In this document: in pieces, positions 37,024 to 47,290 of the stretch
How positions within the stretch are numbered: position 1 is the first letter of the stretch
Layout: every line of letters starts with the position of its first letter
DNA from: Cellulomonas timonensis
Lineage (GTDB): Bacteria > Actinomycetota > Actinomycetes > Actinomycetales > Cellulomonadaceae
DNA length: 64,000 bases
Direction of reading: 5' to 3'
Assembly (NCBI RefSeq): GCF_900046455.1
Contig: NZ_FCOT01000012.1
Coordinates: forward strand, 978,017 to 1,042,016
Made by a program: the position numbers and the translations under genes
The notes under the pieces: model-generated
Seen by the model: the letters and a program-made list of their open reading frames with translations, nothing else
Told to the model about the DNA's origin: nothing
The model's database searches: none

Positions 37024-37623
37024 CTAGAAGTCGCCCTTGAGCTGCCGCGAGAGGTGCTGGCGCAGCGTTCCGGCCATGTCGACGCCCTCCCGGTCGAGCA
37101 GCCACTGCACCTGTAGCCCGTCCATCAGGGCGATGAAGCTGCGGGCGGCGTGCTCGGGGTCCACGTCGGAGTTGAGCTGCCCGGCGTCGCGAGCCTCCTC
37201 GAACGCGTCGATGCACAGGCGCACGGCCCGCTCGTAGCGGTCGGTGAAGAACTCATGCGCCGGGTGGTCGGGTGACGTCGCCTCGGCCGCGAGCACGCAG
37301 GACAGCTCGACGATGCCGGGCCGGGTGGCGTTGTAGTCGGCGAGGTCGAGCATGTGCCGCAGCACCTCGGCGCCGCTCGAGGCGGTGAGGTCGAACTGCG
37401 CGGAGTCGGTCTCGTCACGTCGCTCCAGCACCGCCAGCAGGAGCGACTCCTTGCTGGTGAAGTGGTGCAGGAGGCCCGGATGCGAGATGCCCGCGCGGGC
37501 TGCGATCTCGCGGAGCGAGGCCGCCCGGTAGCCGACGTCCCCGAAGAGCGCCATCGCCTCGTCGAGGATCTGCTGGCGCCGCGCCCGCCCCTTGGCATAG
37601 CCACGCTCGATCTGGCTGGTCAC
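37024..37623 (-). CDS. TetR-family transcriptional regulator
   Basis: 199 residues from GTG 37623. The N-terminal HTH is RRQQILDEAMALFGDVGYRA and SLREIAARAGISHPGLLHHF, followed by TSKESLLLAV. The ligand domain has no obvious ligand signature. Genes of this type sit beside GH3 and LacI/TetR-regulated sugar genes; it is directly upstream of the GH3 gene on the same strand and probably represses it. A palindrome at 37693-37720 lies 70 bases upstream of its start. Confidence 0.9.
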   Translation of the reverse strand: MTSQIERGYAKGRARRQQILDEAMALFGDVGYRAASLREIAARAGISHPGLLHHFTSKESLLLAVLERRDETDSAQFDLTASSGAEVLRHMLDLADYNATRPGIVELSCVLAAEATSPDHPAHEFFTDRYERAVRLCIDAFEEARDAGQLNSDVDPEHAARSFIALMDGLQVQWLLDREGVDMAGTLRQHLSRQLKGDF

Positions 37624-37692
37624 TGCGCCCCCTCGTTGCCCCCCGGCCGTTGGCAGATCGAGAGTACGCCCCCTTTCGCGCGTGTTTGAGCC

Positions 37693-37720
37693 CCTCCGTC
37701 ACTCATACGAGTGACGGAGG
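37693..37720. promoter_or_regulatory. 12-base inverted repeat, candidate TetR operator or terminator
   Basis: CCTCCGTCACTC-ATAC-GAGTGACGGAGG, perfect arms, located between the Gfo/Idh/MocA stop (37737) and the TetR start (37623). No T tract follows. The core GTCACTCnnnnGAGTGAC has the size of a TetR dimer site. Confidence 0.55.
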
Positions 37721-37736
37721 CCGGATGAAAACGTGT

Positions 37737-38786
37737 TCACTCCCCGGGGAAGACGACGCCCAACTGGCGACGGACCTCGTCGGCGGTCTCGAGCACCCGC
37801 ACCGTCTCCTCAAGCGGCAGCCATGGCGACTCCGTGCGTCCCTCCCCGACGTACCGGGCGAGTGCCGCCGTCTGGTAGCAGAGGCCGTCGTGCCCGCGCA
37901 GCGGGTCCTCGTCCCACACCACCCGATCGTCGCCCACGCGCAGGGTCACGCTCGACGGCGCGAAGAAGTCCTCGCCCAGCTCGAGCCGCCCGCGTGAGCC
38001 CGTCACCGTGGCCGTGCGGCCCGTCGCCGCGAGCATCGACGTGAAGACCTGCGCCTGGCCGCCGCCCGCGTGGTCGAGCAGCACCGTCGCCTGGGCGTCC
38101 ACCCCCGTGGACGCGAGCACCCCCGCGGCGTGCACGGCCACCGGGGCGCCCCAGCCCGCATGCGCGGCGACGAAGGACGCGAAGGACAGCGGGTAGACGC
38201 CCAGGTCCAGCAGCACCCCGCCCGCGAGCGCCGGGTCCAGCAGGCGGTGACCGGCCGGCGGGTCGGTGCGCACGCCATAGTCGCCGGTCACCAGGCGCAC
38301 GTCGCCGAGCGCGCCATCGTCCAGGAGCTGGCGCACCACATCCGTCTGCGGCAGGTACCGGCTCCACATCGCCTCCATGCACAACACCCCGGCGGCGCGG
38401 GCGGCGTCGACCACCTCGCGGGCCTCGGCGGCGTTGCGGGTGAACGCCTTCTCCACCAGCACGTGCTTGCCCGCGGCGATGGCCGCCAGCGCCTGCTCGC
38501 GGTGGTGGCTGTGCGGGCTCGCGACGTACACGACGTCGACGTCCGGGTCCTCGACCAGGCGCTCGTACCCCGAGTGGGCGCGGTCCACGCCGTGCCGCCG
38601 CGCGAACTCGGCGCCCCGCTCGGCCGAGCGGGAGCCGACGGCGACGACCCGCTGGCCGGTGTGCGCGTGCATCGCCGAGGTGAGCTGCCCCGCGATCCAC
38701 CCGGGCGCGATGATCCCCCAGCGCAGCGGCGGCGCGTCATGCGGGTCGGCGTGCCGGGGGGCGGGCAGGACGGTCGTCGTCGTCAT
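37737..38786 (-). CDS. Gfo/Idh/MocA-family oxidoreductase
   Basis: 349-residue NAD(P)-dependent sugar or polyol dehydrogenase. The nucleotide fold is LRWGIIAPGWIAGQLTSAMH, followed by the typical VVYVASPHSHHREQALAAI and GKHVLVEKAFTRNAAEA (EKP-like catalytic lysine; here EKA). LLDPALAGGVLLDLGVYPLS carries the conserved GG-x-x-x-D-x-G-x-Y/H site. In the same direction as TetR and GH3, so sugar processing is likely. Substrate unknown. Confidence 0.9.
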   Translation of the reverse strand: MTTTTVLPAPRHADPHDAPPLRWGIIAPGWIAGQLTSAMHAHTGQRVVAVGSRSAERGAEFARRHGVDRAHSGYERLVEDPDVDVVYVASPHSHHREQALAAIAAGKHVLVEKAFTRNAAEAREVVDAARAAGVLCMEAMWSRYLPQTDVVRQLLDDGALGDVRLVTGDYGVRTDPPAGHRLLDPALAGGVLLDLGVYPLSFASFVAAHAGWGAPVAVHAAGVLASTGVDAQATVLLDHAGGGQAQVFTSMLAATGRTATVTGSRGRLELGEDFFAPSSVTLRVGDDRVVWDEDPLRGHDGLCYQTAALARYVGEGRTESPWLPLEETVRVLETADEVRRQLGVVFPGE

Positions 38787-38853
38787 GGCGGAACTCTGGC
38801 AGACCGGCCCCGGGCGCGCGGCAGATGCGCGCCCGGCGGGGCCGGATCGCGGG

Positions 38854-41472
38854 TCAGGCGGCGCCGCGTGCGGTGAGCGTCAGCCCACGGTCCTCGGCCG
38901 AGGGGCGGTCGACGAGGATCGTGTCGCCGTCGTGGGCCTGCCCGGACAGCAGCAGCCGCGCGAGCTGGTCGCCGATCTCCTTCTGCACGAGCCGGCGCAG
39001 CGGCCGGGCGCCGTAGGCCGGGTCGAAGCCCTCGATGGCCAGCCACTCCTTCGCGGCGGGGGTCACGTCGAGCACCAGGCGCCGGTCGGACAGCCGCTTG
39101 GCGAGGTTCGCGACCTGCAGGTCCACGATCTGCCCGATGTCCTCCAGGCTCAGCGTGTGGAACAGCACCACGTCGTCGAGGCGGTTGAGGAACTCCGGCT
39201 TGAACGCGGAGCGCACCGCCGTCATCACGGCCTCCTCCTTGGCCGCCTCGTCGAGGGTCTGATCGGCGAGGAACTGCGAGCCCAGGTTCGAGGTGAGGAT
39301 GAGGATGACGTTGCGGAAGTCGACGGTGCGGCCCTGGCCGTCAGTCAGCCGGCCGTCGTCGAGCACCTGCAGCAGGATGTCGAAGATCTCCGGGTTGGCC
39401 TTCTCCACCTCGTCGAGCAGCACCACGGAGTAGGGCCGGCGCCGGATCGCCTCGGTGAGCTGGCCGCCCTCCTCGTAGCCGACGTAGCCGGGGGGCGCCC
39501 CGACGAGCCGGGCCACCGAGTGCTTCTCGGAGTACTCCGACATGTCGATGCGCACCATCGCGCGCTCGTCGTCGAACAGGAAGTCCGCGAGCGCCTTGGC
39601 AAGCTCGGTCTTGCCGACGCCGGTGGGGCCCAGGAACAGGAAGGAGCCGGTGGGCCGGTCGGGGTCGGAGACGCCGGCACGGGCACGGCGCACCGCGTCG
39701 GACACGGCGGCGACGGCCTGCTTCTGCCCGATGATCCGGCCGCCCAGCACGTCCTCCATCCGCATGAGCTTGGCGCTCTCGCCCTCGAGCAGCCGCCCGG
39801 CGGGGATGCCCGTCCACGCGGAGACGACCTCGGCGACCTCGTCCGGCCCCACCTTCTCGGCGATCATCGGCGCGGGCGCGGGGCCAGCCGCGTCCTCTTC
39901 GCCGACCTCCTGCTCGTGGCGCTCGGCCTCCTCGATCTCCTTCTGCACGGCCGGGATCTCGCCGTAGAGGATGCGGCCCGCCGCGGCGAGGTCGCCCTCG
40001 CGCTCGGCCCGCTCGGCGGCGCCGCGCAGCTCGTCGAGCCGCGCCTTGAGGTCGCCGACCATGTTGTGGCCGGCCTTCTCCTTCTCCCACCGCGCGGTGA
40101 GCCCGGCGAGCTCCTCGCGGCGGTCGGCGAGGTCCGCGCGGATCTTCTCCAGTCGCTCGCGGGACGCGTCGTCGTCGGCGTTCTCGAGGGCGAGCTCCTC
40201 CATGGTGAGCCGGTCCACCGCGCGCCGGAGCACGTCGATCTCGACGGGCGAGGAGTCGAGCTCCATCCGCAGGCGGCTGGCCGCCTCGTCGACCAGGTCG
40301 ATGGCCTTGTCGGGGAGCTGGCGCCCGGGGATGTACCGGTCGGAGAGCGTGGCGGCGGCCACCAGCGCGGCGTCGGAGATCGTGACCTTGTGGTGCGCCT
40401 CGTAGCGCTCCTTGAGCCCGCGCAGGATCGCGATGGCGTCCTCGACGCTCGGCTCCCCGACGAAGACCTGCTGGAAGCGGCGCTCCAGCGCGGGGTCCTT
40501 CTCGATGTGCTCGCGGTACTCGTCGAGCGTCGTGGCCCCGACCATGCGCAGCTCGCCGCGCGCGAGCATCGGCTTGAGCATGTTCCCGGCGTCCATCGAG
40601 CCCTCGGAGGCCCCGGCGCCGACGACGGTGTGCAGTTCGTCGATGAAGGTGATGACCTCGCCGTCGGAGTTCTTGATCTCCTCCAGCACAGCCTTGAGCC
40701 GCTCCTCGAACTCGCCGCGGTACTTGGCGCCCGCGACCATGGCCCCGAGGTCCAGCGCGATGAGCCGCTTGCCGCGCAGCGACTCGGGCACGTCCCCCGC
40801 GACGATGCGCTGGGCGAGGCCCTCGACCACTGCCGTCTTGCCGACGCCGGGCTCCCCGATCAGCACGGGGTTGTTCTTGGTGCGCCGGGACAGCACCTGC
40901 ACCACGCGGCGGATCTCGGAGTCGCGGCCGATCACCGGGTCGAGCTTGCCGTCGCGCGCGGCCTCCGTCAGGTCGTTGCCGTACTGCTCCAGCGCCTTGA
41001 ACGTGCCCTCCGGGTTGGGGCTTGTGACCCGCCCGGTGCCGCGCACGGTGGGCAGGGTGGCGACGAGCGCCTCCCGTGAGGCCCCCTGGGACCGGAGGGC
41101 GTCTGCGATGCCACTCTGGCCTGCGGCGATGCCGATCAGCAGATGCTCGGTGGAGACGTACTCGTCGCCCAGGGAGCGCGCCTCCGCCTGCGCGGCCTCG
41201 AGGGCGGCGGCGGTGGCGCGGGACGCGGTGGGCTGGGCCACGGCAGTGCCGGTGGCGGCTGGCAGCCCGACCAGGATGGCGCGCACGGAGCGGCCGAGTG
41301 CCGTGCGGTCCGCGCCCACGGCGTCGAGCAGTGCGTTCGCGACACCCCCCTCCTGGGTGAGCAGCGCGTTGAGCACGTGGGCGGGCTCGAGCTGCGGGTT
41401 GCCTGCGGCGGACGCCTGCTGGATGGCGTCGCCCAGCGCCTCCTGCGCCTTGGTGGTGAACTTCGCGTCCAT
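38854..41472 (-). CDS. clpB: ATP-dependent chaperone ClpB
   Basis: 872-residue Hsp100 disaggregase. N-domain: [23 protein letters not shown]1: [19 protein letters not shown] (Walker A) and [15 protein letters not shown] (Walker B). The coiled-coil M domain is about residues 400-520. NBD2: [20 protein letters not shown], and [20 protein letters not shown] (Walker B), then sensor residues in [18 protein letters not shown] 41472 has GGAGGAACG upstream. A HAIR element lies 70 bases upstream, so heat-shock control by HspR is expected. It would work with DnaK, which is not in the window. Confidence 0.97.
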   Translation of the reverse strand: MDAKFTTKAQEALGDAIQQASAAGNPQLEPAHVLNALLTQEGGVANALLDAVGADRTALGRSVRAILVGLPAATGTAVAQPTASRATAAALEAAQAEARSLGDEYVSTEHLLIGIAAGQSGIADALRSQGASREALVATLPTVRGTGRVTSPNPEGTFKALEQYGNDLTEAARDGKLDPVIGRDSEIRRVVQVLSRRTKNNPVLIGEPGVGKTAVVEGLAQRIVAGDVPESLRGKRLIALDLGAMVAGAKYRGEFEERLKAVLEEIKNSDGEVITFIDELHTVVGAGASEGSMDAGNMLKPMLARGELRMVGATTLDEYREHIEKDPALERRFQQVFVGEPSVEDAIAILRGLKERYEAHHKVTISDAALVAAATLSDRYIPGRQLPDKAIDLVDEAASRLRMELDSSPVEIDVLRRAVDRLTMEELALENADDDASRERLEKIRADLADRREELAGLTARWEKEKAGHNMVGDLKARLDELRGAAERAEREGDLAAAGRILYGEIPAVQKEIEEAERHEQEVGEEDAAGPAPAPMIAEKVGPDEVAEVVSAWTGIPAGRLLEGESAKLMRMEDVLGGRIIGQKQAVAAVSDAVRRARAGVSDPDRPTGSFLFLGPTGVGKTELAKALADFLFDDERAMVRIDMSEYSEKHSVARLVGAPPGYVGYEEGGQLTEAIRRRPYSVVLLDEVEKANPEIFDILLQVLDDGRLTDGQGRTVDFRNVILILTSNLGSQFLADQTLDEAAKEEAVMTAVRSAFKPEFLNRLDDVVLFHTLSLEDIGQIVDLQVANLAKRLSDRRLVLDVTPAAKEWLAIEGFDPAYGARPLRRLVQKEIGDQLARLLLSGQAHDGDTILVDRPSAEDRGLTLTARGAA

Positions 41473-41533
41473 CGTTCCTCCGGTGCCACAAGAGCTGGTG
41501 CGGTCGGCCTGCGGGGCTTCCCCGCGGGTCTTT

Positions 41534-41562
41534 CAACTGGAGTTGAGCCTACTCGGCTCAAC
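41534..41562. promoter_or_regulatory. HAIR-type HspR operator with an overlapping palindrome
   Basis: GTTGAGC-N7-GCTCAAC at 41542-41562 fits HAIR (CTTGAGT-N7-ACTCAAG) in spacing and core. A shorter palindrome CAACT-GG-AGTTG at 41534-41545 overlaps it. It lies between divergent clpB and the LppM-like gene, so HspR may reach both. Confidence 0.7.
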
Positions 41563-41630
41563 ACTGCAGGGCTGGGCGAGGTCCGGTTTACCCCTTCCGC
41601 ACGAGTCGTCCGGGCGCCAGGGTGTCCCCC

Positions 41631-42329
41631 ATGCCTCGACGCACCACTGCCGTCGCGCTCGTGGCCCTCGTGACACTCGGCCTGGCCGGGTGCGTGCGGG
41701 TCGACCTCGCGACCACGCTGCACCCCGACGACACGCAGAGCGGGTCGCTGACCTTCGCCGTCTCGGAGGGCTTCGCCGAGCGCTCCGGCGTCGCCGCCGA
41801 GGACCTGGTGGAGTCGCTCCAGCTCCCCGCACTGTCAGGCGACCTGCCGGGCGCGACGGTGGAGTCGTTCACCGAGGACGGGTACGCGGGCAAACGCGTC
41901 ACCGTCGAGAACGCGCCACTGGACACGTTCGGCAGCGATGGCTCCTCGGTGGAGATCACCCGCGACGGCGACTCCTTCGTCGTCTCGGGCGCGATCGACG
42001 TCTCCGAGGAGATGATCGGGGCGTCCACCGGCCAGGCCGACGCCGCCGACCTCGACGACCTGGACGTCCGGGTGTCCATCACGTTCCCGGGGGCCGTCGT
42101 CGACCACAACGGCGAGCTCGACGGGCGCACCGTCACATGGCACGCCGTGCGCGGCGACCGCCTGACCCTGTCCGCGCAGGGCTCGGCCATCGAGGGCGCC
42201 GCCGCGCCCGCGTCCACCCCGCAGTGGATCTGGCTGGCCGGCGGGGTCGTGGTCCTCGCGGTGCTCGGCGCCATCGTCGCGGCCCGCGCGCGCCGACCTG
42301 GCGCGCGCGACGTCACGGTCGCGGACTGA
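41631..42329 (+). CDS. LppM-like lipoprotein with C-terminal membrane helix
   Basis: 232 residues from ATG 41631. A signal peptide and lipobox GLAGC (cysteine about residue 22) lead to [20 protein letters not shown], the DUF3153/LppM pattern, and [20 protein letters not shown]. It ends with a membrane helix [20 protein letters not shown]. LppM proteins are actinobacterial surface lipoproteins; the M. tuberculosis one affects macrophage uptake. Function here unknown. Confidence 0.85.
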   Translation: MPRRTTAVALVALVTLGLAGCVRVDLATTLHPDDTQSGSLTFAVSEGFAERSGVAAEDLVESLQLPALSGDLPGATVESFTEDGYAGKRVTVENAPLDTFGSDGSSVEITRDGDSFVVSGAIDVSEEMIGASTGQADAADLDDLDVRVSITFPGAVVDHNGELDGRTVTWHAVRGDRLTLSAQGSAIEGAAAPASTPQWIWLAGGVVVLAVLGAIVAARARRPGARDVTVAD

Positions 42330-42524
42330 CACCGGCTCGCCCGGGCCATCCCCCGCGACACCCCTCGATCCGGCTGCCCTGCCGCCACCTGGCGCCACCC
42401 CCCGAGCTCAGCGGACTCACTGTCCAGCCTCAGCCCGGGCCGGGCGGACCGCAATGCCAGCGCCTGGCAGGGGTCCGACCTCGCCCCGCAAGACGGCGCG
42501 TCGGCCCCGTGGCACGATCACGCC

Positions 42525-43553
42525 ATGTCCGACCGCGCCGCGCCCGATCACGCCGTGCCCGATCACACCGTGCCCGACGACGCGCTCGCCGCTGACGGGA
42601 CCTCGCCCGTGCCGGACGTGCTCGGCGACGGCTGGACCGCGCAGACGCTGCGGCTTCGGCCCGAGGCCGGCGGCACGCCCGTCGCGACGCTGGTGCACCG
42701 CGTCCCGGACCCGGGCGCCCCGCCGTCGCGGCGCGCGGTGCTGTACGTGCATGGCTTCGTCGACTACTTCTTCCAGCGCCATGTCGGGGACGCGTTCGCC
42801 GCGCACGGTGACGACTTCTACGCCTTGGACCTGCGTGGCTACGGCCGCTCGCTGCTCCCGTGGCAGGAGCCGAACTACGTGACCGACCTGTCGATGTACT
42901 GCGAGGAGCTGGACGCGGCGGCGCGGGTGCTGCTCGCCAGCCACGACGAGATCGTGCTGATGGGCCATTCCACGGGCGGGCTGATCGCGGCACTCTGGGC
43001 CGATGCCCGGCGCGACGCAGGCGTGGTCGACGCCGTGGTGCTGAACAGCCCCTGGCTGGACCTGCGGGGGTCGTGGCTCGAGCGCGTCGTGGCGACGCCG
43101 CTGATCGACGTGGTCGGCCAGTTCGCGCCGCGGCTGAAGGTGGGCAGGCTGGGCGGCCACTACGGCCCCGCGCTGCATGTGGGCACGGGGGGCGAGTGGG
43201 ACTACAACCTCGCATGGAAGCCGCATGCGGGGTTCCCGGTGCGCGCGGGGTGGCTGCGGACGGTGCGGCGGGGGCATGCGAGGGTCGCGCGCGGGCTGGG
43301 GATCGCCTGCCCGGTGCTGGTGCTCGCCTCGGACGCGTCGGGCCCGGACGACCGGTGGCATGACGCGCTGCTGTCGACCGACTCGGTGCTGGACGTCGCC
43401 CAGATCGCGGCGCGATCGGTCGGCCTGGGGCCCGACGTGGCCTTCGTCGAGGTGCCGGGCGGCACCCACGACCTCGCGCTGTCGGCGGAGCCGGCGCGCA
43501 CCCGGTACCTCCGCGAGGCGCTCGACTGGCTGGACGCCCGCCTGCCCCGCTGA
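42525..43553 (+). CDS. Alpha/beta hydrolase, lysophospholipase-like
   Basis: 342 residues. The N-terminal 25 residues hold a repeat [14 protein letters not shown]. The alpha/beta hydrolase fold shows [15 protein letters not shown] (oxyanion loop), [28 protein letters not shown] (nucleophile serine, residue about 150) and [10 protein letters not shown] with the catalytic His. The acidic residue is probably D in [11 protein letters not shown]. The family includes monoglyceride and lysophospholipid hydrolases. No signal peptide. Confidence 0.85.
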   Translation: MSDRAAPDHAVPDHTVPDDALAADGTSPVPDVLGDGWTAQTLRLRPEAGGTPVATLVHRVPDPGAPPSRRAVLYVHGFVDYFFQRHVGDAFAAHGDDFYALDLRGYGRSLLPWQEPNYVTDLSMYCEELDAAARVLLASHDEIVLMGHSTGGLIAALWADARRDAGVVDAVVLNSPWLDLRGSWLERVVATPLIDVVGQFAPRLKVGRLGGHYGPALHVGTGGEWDYNLAWKPHAGFPVRAGWLRTVRRGHARVARGLGIACPVLVLASDASGPDDRWHDALLSTDSVLDVAQIAARSVGLGPDVAFVEVPGGTHDLALSAEPARTRYLREALDWLDARLPR

Positions 43554-44015
43554 GCCCTGGGGCAATCCCTCCAGCACATCAATTGCATTGGCGCAAATTG
43601 TTCTGGTGCTATTCATGGACATGCGTTCAGGACGCCTGTCCTGGACGTTCGTCCGTCAATGAGAATGTTCTCATGTGCGGCGCCTGAGTCGCGCGCCAAG
43701 ATATTGCAATAGCGGACATCCGGCCCAGATTGACCCCCAGAAATGACCCGGAAACGCCCCTCCCCCATGAGCGGAGGTTGCATTCTTCGGGCTTGAGCGG
43801 CCAGTGTGTGGATCACGCCGAACCGGACCAACCGGTAGGCATCGCCACAGCCGCACCCACCGGTCAGGCGCTCCGGGAGACCACCCCGAGCGCCAGTCGA
43901 GCATGCCCGACGACCACGTCGGTGCGCCTGGTCCGACGATCCCCGTCCACCCGCCTCGCCATCGACGCCGAGCGCGCTCCCCGCCAGAACGACGACGTCA
44001 CTCGAGGTCAGCGCG
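43554..44015. other. AT-rich 462-base leader of the exopolysaccharide operon
   Basis: Unlike nearly all other gaps, its first 200 bases are AT-rich (aattgcattggcgcaaattg, aagatattgcaatag) and contain three neighbouring palindromes. I see no protein with codon bias here. No c-di-GMP, c-di-AMP or other riboswitch signature was recognised. Confidence 0.5.
43628..43674. promoter_or_regulatory. Three consecutive palindromes in the exopolysaccharide leader
   Basis: CAGGAC-gcct-GTCCTG at 43628-43643, GGAC-gttc-GTCC at 43643-43654 and ATGAGAA-tg-TTCTCAT at 43659-43674. The first two overlap by a base and could be a terminator of the hydrolase gene; the third is a free-standing operator-like site. 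Confidence 0.5.
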
Positions 44016-45587
44016 ATGTTCATCTTCCTGCTCCAGGTCCGCCACATGCTCGACGACAACAGCGAGCTCTACCTCTTCGCCGTCTTCTCGGGCCTGGTGT
44101 GGCTGCTGTGGCTCCTCAAGGTGGTGCTCTCGCGCCGCTACCGGCCCTTCACCGCCGAGCACCTCGCGCGCACCAGCGTCATCGTGCCCGTCGTGGACGA
44201 GCCGCTCGACCTCTTCCGAGAAGTCCTGGGCCGCGTGACCGAGCAATCACCCGACGAGGTGATCGTCGTCATCAATGGCGCGCCCAACCCCGGCCTGGTG
44301 GCTGTTTGTGAGGAGTTCGCGCCGCTCGTCCAATGGGTGCACACACCCATACCCGGAAAGCGGAACGCGGTGAAGATCGGCACCGAGATGTCGCGGCACG
44401 AGATCACCGTGCTGCTCGACTCCGACACCATCTGGACCGAGGGGACGCTGCCCGAGCTCGTCAAGCCGTTCGCCGACTCCAGCATCGGCGGCGTCACCAC
44501 CCGGCAGCGGATCCTGGAGCCGACCCGGTCCTGGATCACCCGCTGGGCGGACTGGCTCGAGAACTCCCGGTCGCTGTACTCCATGCCCGCGCAGTCCGTG
44601 CTGGGCCAGGTCGGCTGCCTGCCCGGCCGCACCATCGCGTTCCGCCGGGAGATCCTCATCCGGGCCATGGACGACTTCATGAACCAGAAGTTCATGGGCG
44701 TCTTCCTCGAGGTCTCCGACGACCGCACCCTGACGAACCTCACGCTGAAGCAGGGCTACCGCACCGTCTACCAGCACACGAGCCTCGTCTACACGGATGC
44801 CCCGCTGGAGATCAAGAAGCTGTTCAAGCAGCAGCTCCGCTGGGCCCGCGGCAGCCAGTACAACACCCTGCGCATGCTGCCCTGGATGCTGGGCCACGCC
44901 CCCGTGCTGGCGGTCTTCTTCCTCGCCGACATCCTGCTGCCGTTCCTGCTCATCGGCACGCTGCTCGGCTGGGCCTACCGCGCGATCAGCGGCACCGGGG
45001 TCAACCTCTACCAGGCGATCCTCGAGACGTATGGCGCCCGCAGCGGCTGGCTGTGGGTCGTGGCGCTGATGCTCGTGTCCACGGTGCTGTCGATGGCGGT
45101 GCGGCAGATCCGGCACCTGCAGGAGGTGCCGTCCGACTTCTTCCGGCTGCCGATGTTCATCATCGTCTCCACGTTCTTCCTGATGCCGGTGCGCCTGCTC
45201 GGGTTCCTGCGGATGGCCCACGCGAGCGGCTGGGGCACCCGTGCCGGCGCCTACGCCGGTGGGGACCCCGCCCCTGCGCCCGACGCCCCCCGTCCCGATC
45301 GGCCGGAGCCGCTGGTGCCCGACCAGCGCCCGGCGCATGACGACGACCTGATGGCCGAGCTCGCCCAGCTCGAGCTCAGCGGGGCCGACGGCATGCACAG
45401 CCCCACCCGGGTCGCCGTCCGCGAGCGCCGGGTCACCCGCACCACCGTCCAGCACCCGCCGGCCGCGGCGCCGGTGCAGGTGCTCCCCGGCGCCGACCGC
45501 GCCCGCCGTCGGCGCAATCCGAAGGCCGCCATCCCCTACGCGATCGCCGCGATCGTGCTCAGCCTGGAGGCACTGCTCTATGTCTGA
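44016..45587 (+). CDS. GT2 polysaccharide synthase, hyaluronan/type-3-capsule synthase-like
   Basis: 523-residue processive membrane glycosyltransferase. Membrane helices lie at about 18-38 and four after residue 288 (VLAVFFLADILLPFLLIGTL and others). Catalytic marks are VLLDSDTIW (UDP-binding DxD, about 134), GRTIAFRREILI, VSDDRTLTNLTLKQGYRT (about 234, the HasA-type DDRxLTN) and KQQLRWARGS (about 271, QxxRW). In HasA the same stretch reads nearly alike, so the enzyme is in the HAS/Cps3S group rather than cellulose synthase. A 120-residue Pro/Arg-rich cytoplasmic tail ends with a last helix. Product inferred, a beta-linked uronic-acid glycan. Confidence 0.85.
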   Translation: MFIFLLQVRHMLDDNSELYLFAVFSGLVWLLWLLKVVLSRRYRPFTAEHLARTSVIVPVVDEPLDLFREVLGRVTEQSPDEVIVVINGAPNPGLVAVCEEFAPLVQWVHTPIPGKRNAVKIGTEMSRHEITVLLDSDTIWTEGTLPELVKPFADSSIGGVTTRQRILEPTRSWITRWADWLENSRSLYSMPAQSVLGQVGCLPGRTIAFRREILIRAMDDFMNQKFMGVFLEVSDDRTLTNLTLKQGYRTVYQHTSLVYTDAPLEIKKLFKQQLRWARGSQYNTLRMLPWMLGHAPVLAVFFLADILLPFLLIGTLLGWAYRAISGTGVNLYQAILETYGARSGWLWVVALMLVSTVLSMAVRQIRHLQEVPSDFFRLPMFIIVSTFFLMPVRLLGFLRMAHASGWGTRAGAYAGGDPAPAPDAPRPDRPEPLVPDQRPAHDDDLMAELAQLELSGADGMHSPTRVAVRERRVTRTTVQHPPAAAPVQVLPGADRARRRRNPKAAIPYAIAAIVLSLEALLYV

Positions 45588-47268
45588 CCGTCCCCTCCCC
45601 CCTCCCGCCTCGGGCCGCGCCTGGTGGGCGCCGCGCGGCGGGCGCATGACCCGCCGGGCCGCGCTCTCCACCGTCGCCCTCGTGGGCTCGCTGGCCCTCG
45701 TCACCGGGCTCGTCTGGAGCACCCCCGCCGTGGAGTCGCTGCGCGGCGTCGCCGAGGCCGCCGAGCCGCGCTCCGCGGAGGAGCTGCGACTCGCCCGCGA
45801 GAACGCCGCGATGCGCGACGAGCTGCAGAGCAGTCGCGCCCAGGCCGGATCGCTGCGCGAGGCGCTCGACAAGGAGCAGTCCGCCCGCGTGAAGGGCGAG
45901 GAGGAGCGTGCCGCCGCGCAGGCTGCCGAGGAGGCCGCCGCAGGCTCGACCACCACGAAGAAGTCCACGAGCTCGACCGGGCGCACCACGGCCCGCACCG
46001 GCTCGTCCGGCTCCGCGAACCCCTCGAACCCGACTCAGCCCGCCGGCCCGGCGGCGCCCGTCGACACCAAGCCGACGGCGCCGTCCAAGGGCGAGCTGCT
46101 CGACCCCGCGCAGCGCTACTTCGGGATGTACACCGCGCAGGCGCCGTTCAGCTGGTCGACGCTCGACGACGCGGCGGCCAAGGTGGCCCGCACCCCAAGC
46201 CTGGTCGGCTGGTTCAGCGGCTGGGACAAGCCGTTCCGCTCCGACGCGGTGGTCCGGTCCTGGGAGCGCGGGATGCTGCCGATGCTCACCTGGGAGTCAC
46301 GGCCCAGCACGTCGGGCAATGACGTCATCGTCGAGCCCGACCACACGCTGCCGATCATCATCGGGGACCCCGAGGCCGGGGTGCCGGGCCGCTACGACGA
46401 CTACCTGCGCCAGTACGCCCGGGACGTCGCGGCCCTCGGGCTGCCGATGGCCATCCGCCTGGACCACGAGATGAACGGCGTCTGGTACCCGTGGTCCGAG
46501 CGGACCGGCTCCGGCGACTCGATCAACAGCAACCGCCCCGGCGACTACATCGCGATGTGGCGCCACGTGCACGACATCTTCGAGGCCGAGGGCGCGAACG
46601 AGCACGTCATCTGGGTGTGGTCCCCGAACATCGTGAACAACCTGCCGGCCGCGCTGCAGAGCCAGCAGAACCTCGCGAGCCTCTACCCCGGCGACGCCTA
46701 CGTCGACTGGGTGGGCGTCTCGGGTTACTACCGCCCGCCGTACAAGGTCGACAACAACCACACCTTCCAGTACACGTACGACCGGACGCTCCGCCAGGTC
46801 CGGGCGCTGACGGACAGGCCGATCCTGCTCTCCGAGGTCGGCGCGTCGGAGATCGGCGGCCAGAAGCCCACGTGGGTGCGCTCGTTCTTCCAGGGCTTCG
46901 CCCGGCCGGAGAACGCGGACATCATCGGGTTCGCCTGGTTCAACATGGCCGTCTCGACGTACTCCGACGGCCAGCTCATCACCAACGACTGGCGGGTCGA
47001 CTCACGCCGCAACTCCCTGGCGGAGTTCGTCACCGGGCTCAACAACCCGGCCAACGGGTTCGGCGGCACGCCGCTGGGCGCCCCGGCGCCCGACGAGGGC
47101 ACGGATCCCGAGGACTCGCTCACTCCCGACGTCGCGCCACTCAGCGTCGGCCCGGTGGCAGAGCCCACCCCCTCGCCGTTCGCCACTCCCACCCCCACCG
47201 CCGCCGCCACGCCGACGGTCAGCCCCACCCCGTCCCCCACCACCCCTGCCCCCCCCCGGCCGCCGTGA
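45580..47268 (+). CDS. Membrane-anchored GH26 family glycoside hydrolase
   Basis: 562 residues. N-terminal cytoplasmic arm, a membrane anchor (about 26-47), a coiled coil (about 63-122, EELRLARENAAMRDELQSS and following), a Ser/Thr/Pro linker, then GH26 from about 170. The acid/base is in RLDHEMNGVWYPWSE (about 296) and the nucleophile is in ILLSEVGASE (about 419), both in GH26 context with VWVWSPNI. The C-terminal 90 residues are a Thr/Pro tail. It starts 8 bases before the synthase stop (ATG at 45580). Known GH26 enzymes act on beta-mannan or beta-1,3-xylan; here it probably trims or releases the synthase product. Confidence 0.88.
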   Translation: MSDRPLPPPASGRAWWAPRGGRMTRRAALSTVALVGSLALVTGLVWSTPAVESLRGVAEAAEPRSAEELRLARENAAMRDELQSSRAQAGSLREALDKEQSARVKGEEERAAAQAAEEAAAGSTTTKKSTSSTGRTTARTGSSGSANPSNPTQPAGPAAPVDTKPTAPSKGELLDPAQRYFGMYTAQAPFSWSTLDDAAAKVARTPSLVGWFSGWDKPFRSDAVVRSWERGMLPMLTWESRPSTSGNDVIVEPDHTLPIIIGDPEAGVPGRYDDYLRQYARDVAALGLPMAIRLDHEMNGVWYPWSERTGSGDSINSNRPGDYIAMWRHVHDIFEAEGANEHVIWVWSPNIVNNLPAALQSQQNLASLYPGDAYVDWVGVSGYYRPPYKVDNNHTFQYTYDRTLRQVRALTDRPILLSEVGASEIGGQKPTWVRSFFQGFARPENADIIGFAWFNMAVSTYSDGQLITNDWRVDSRRNSLAEFVTGLNNPANGFGGTPLGAPAPDEGTDPEDSLTPDVAPLSVGPVAEPTPSPFATPTPTAAATPTVSPTPSPTTPAPPRPP

Positions 47269-47290
47269 CTTCCCGCACCGAGGAGCCCTC

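Noticed and set aside
39341-41536. 731-codon minus-strand frame inside clpB
   Set aside because: Same strand, other frame of clpB; low-complexity Arg/Gly translation.
43554-44015. Riboswitch (c-di-GMP, c-di-AMP) in the exopolysaccharide leader
   Set aside because: No conserved core sequences of those classes could be found by eye; only palindromes.
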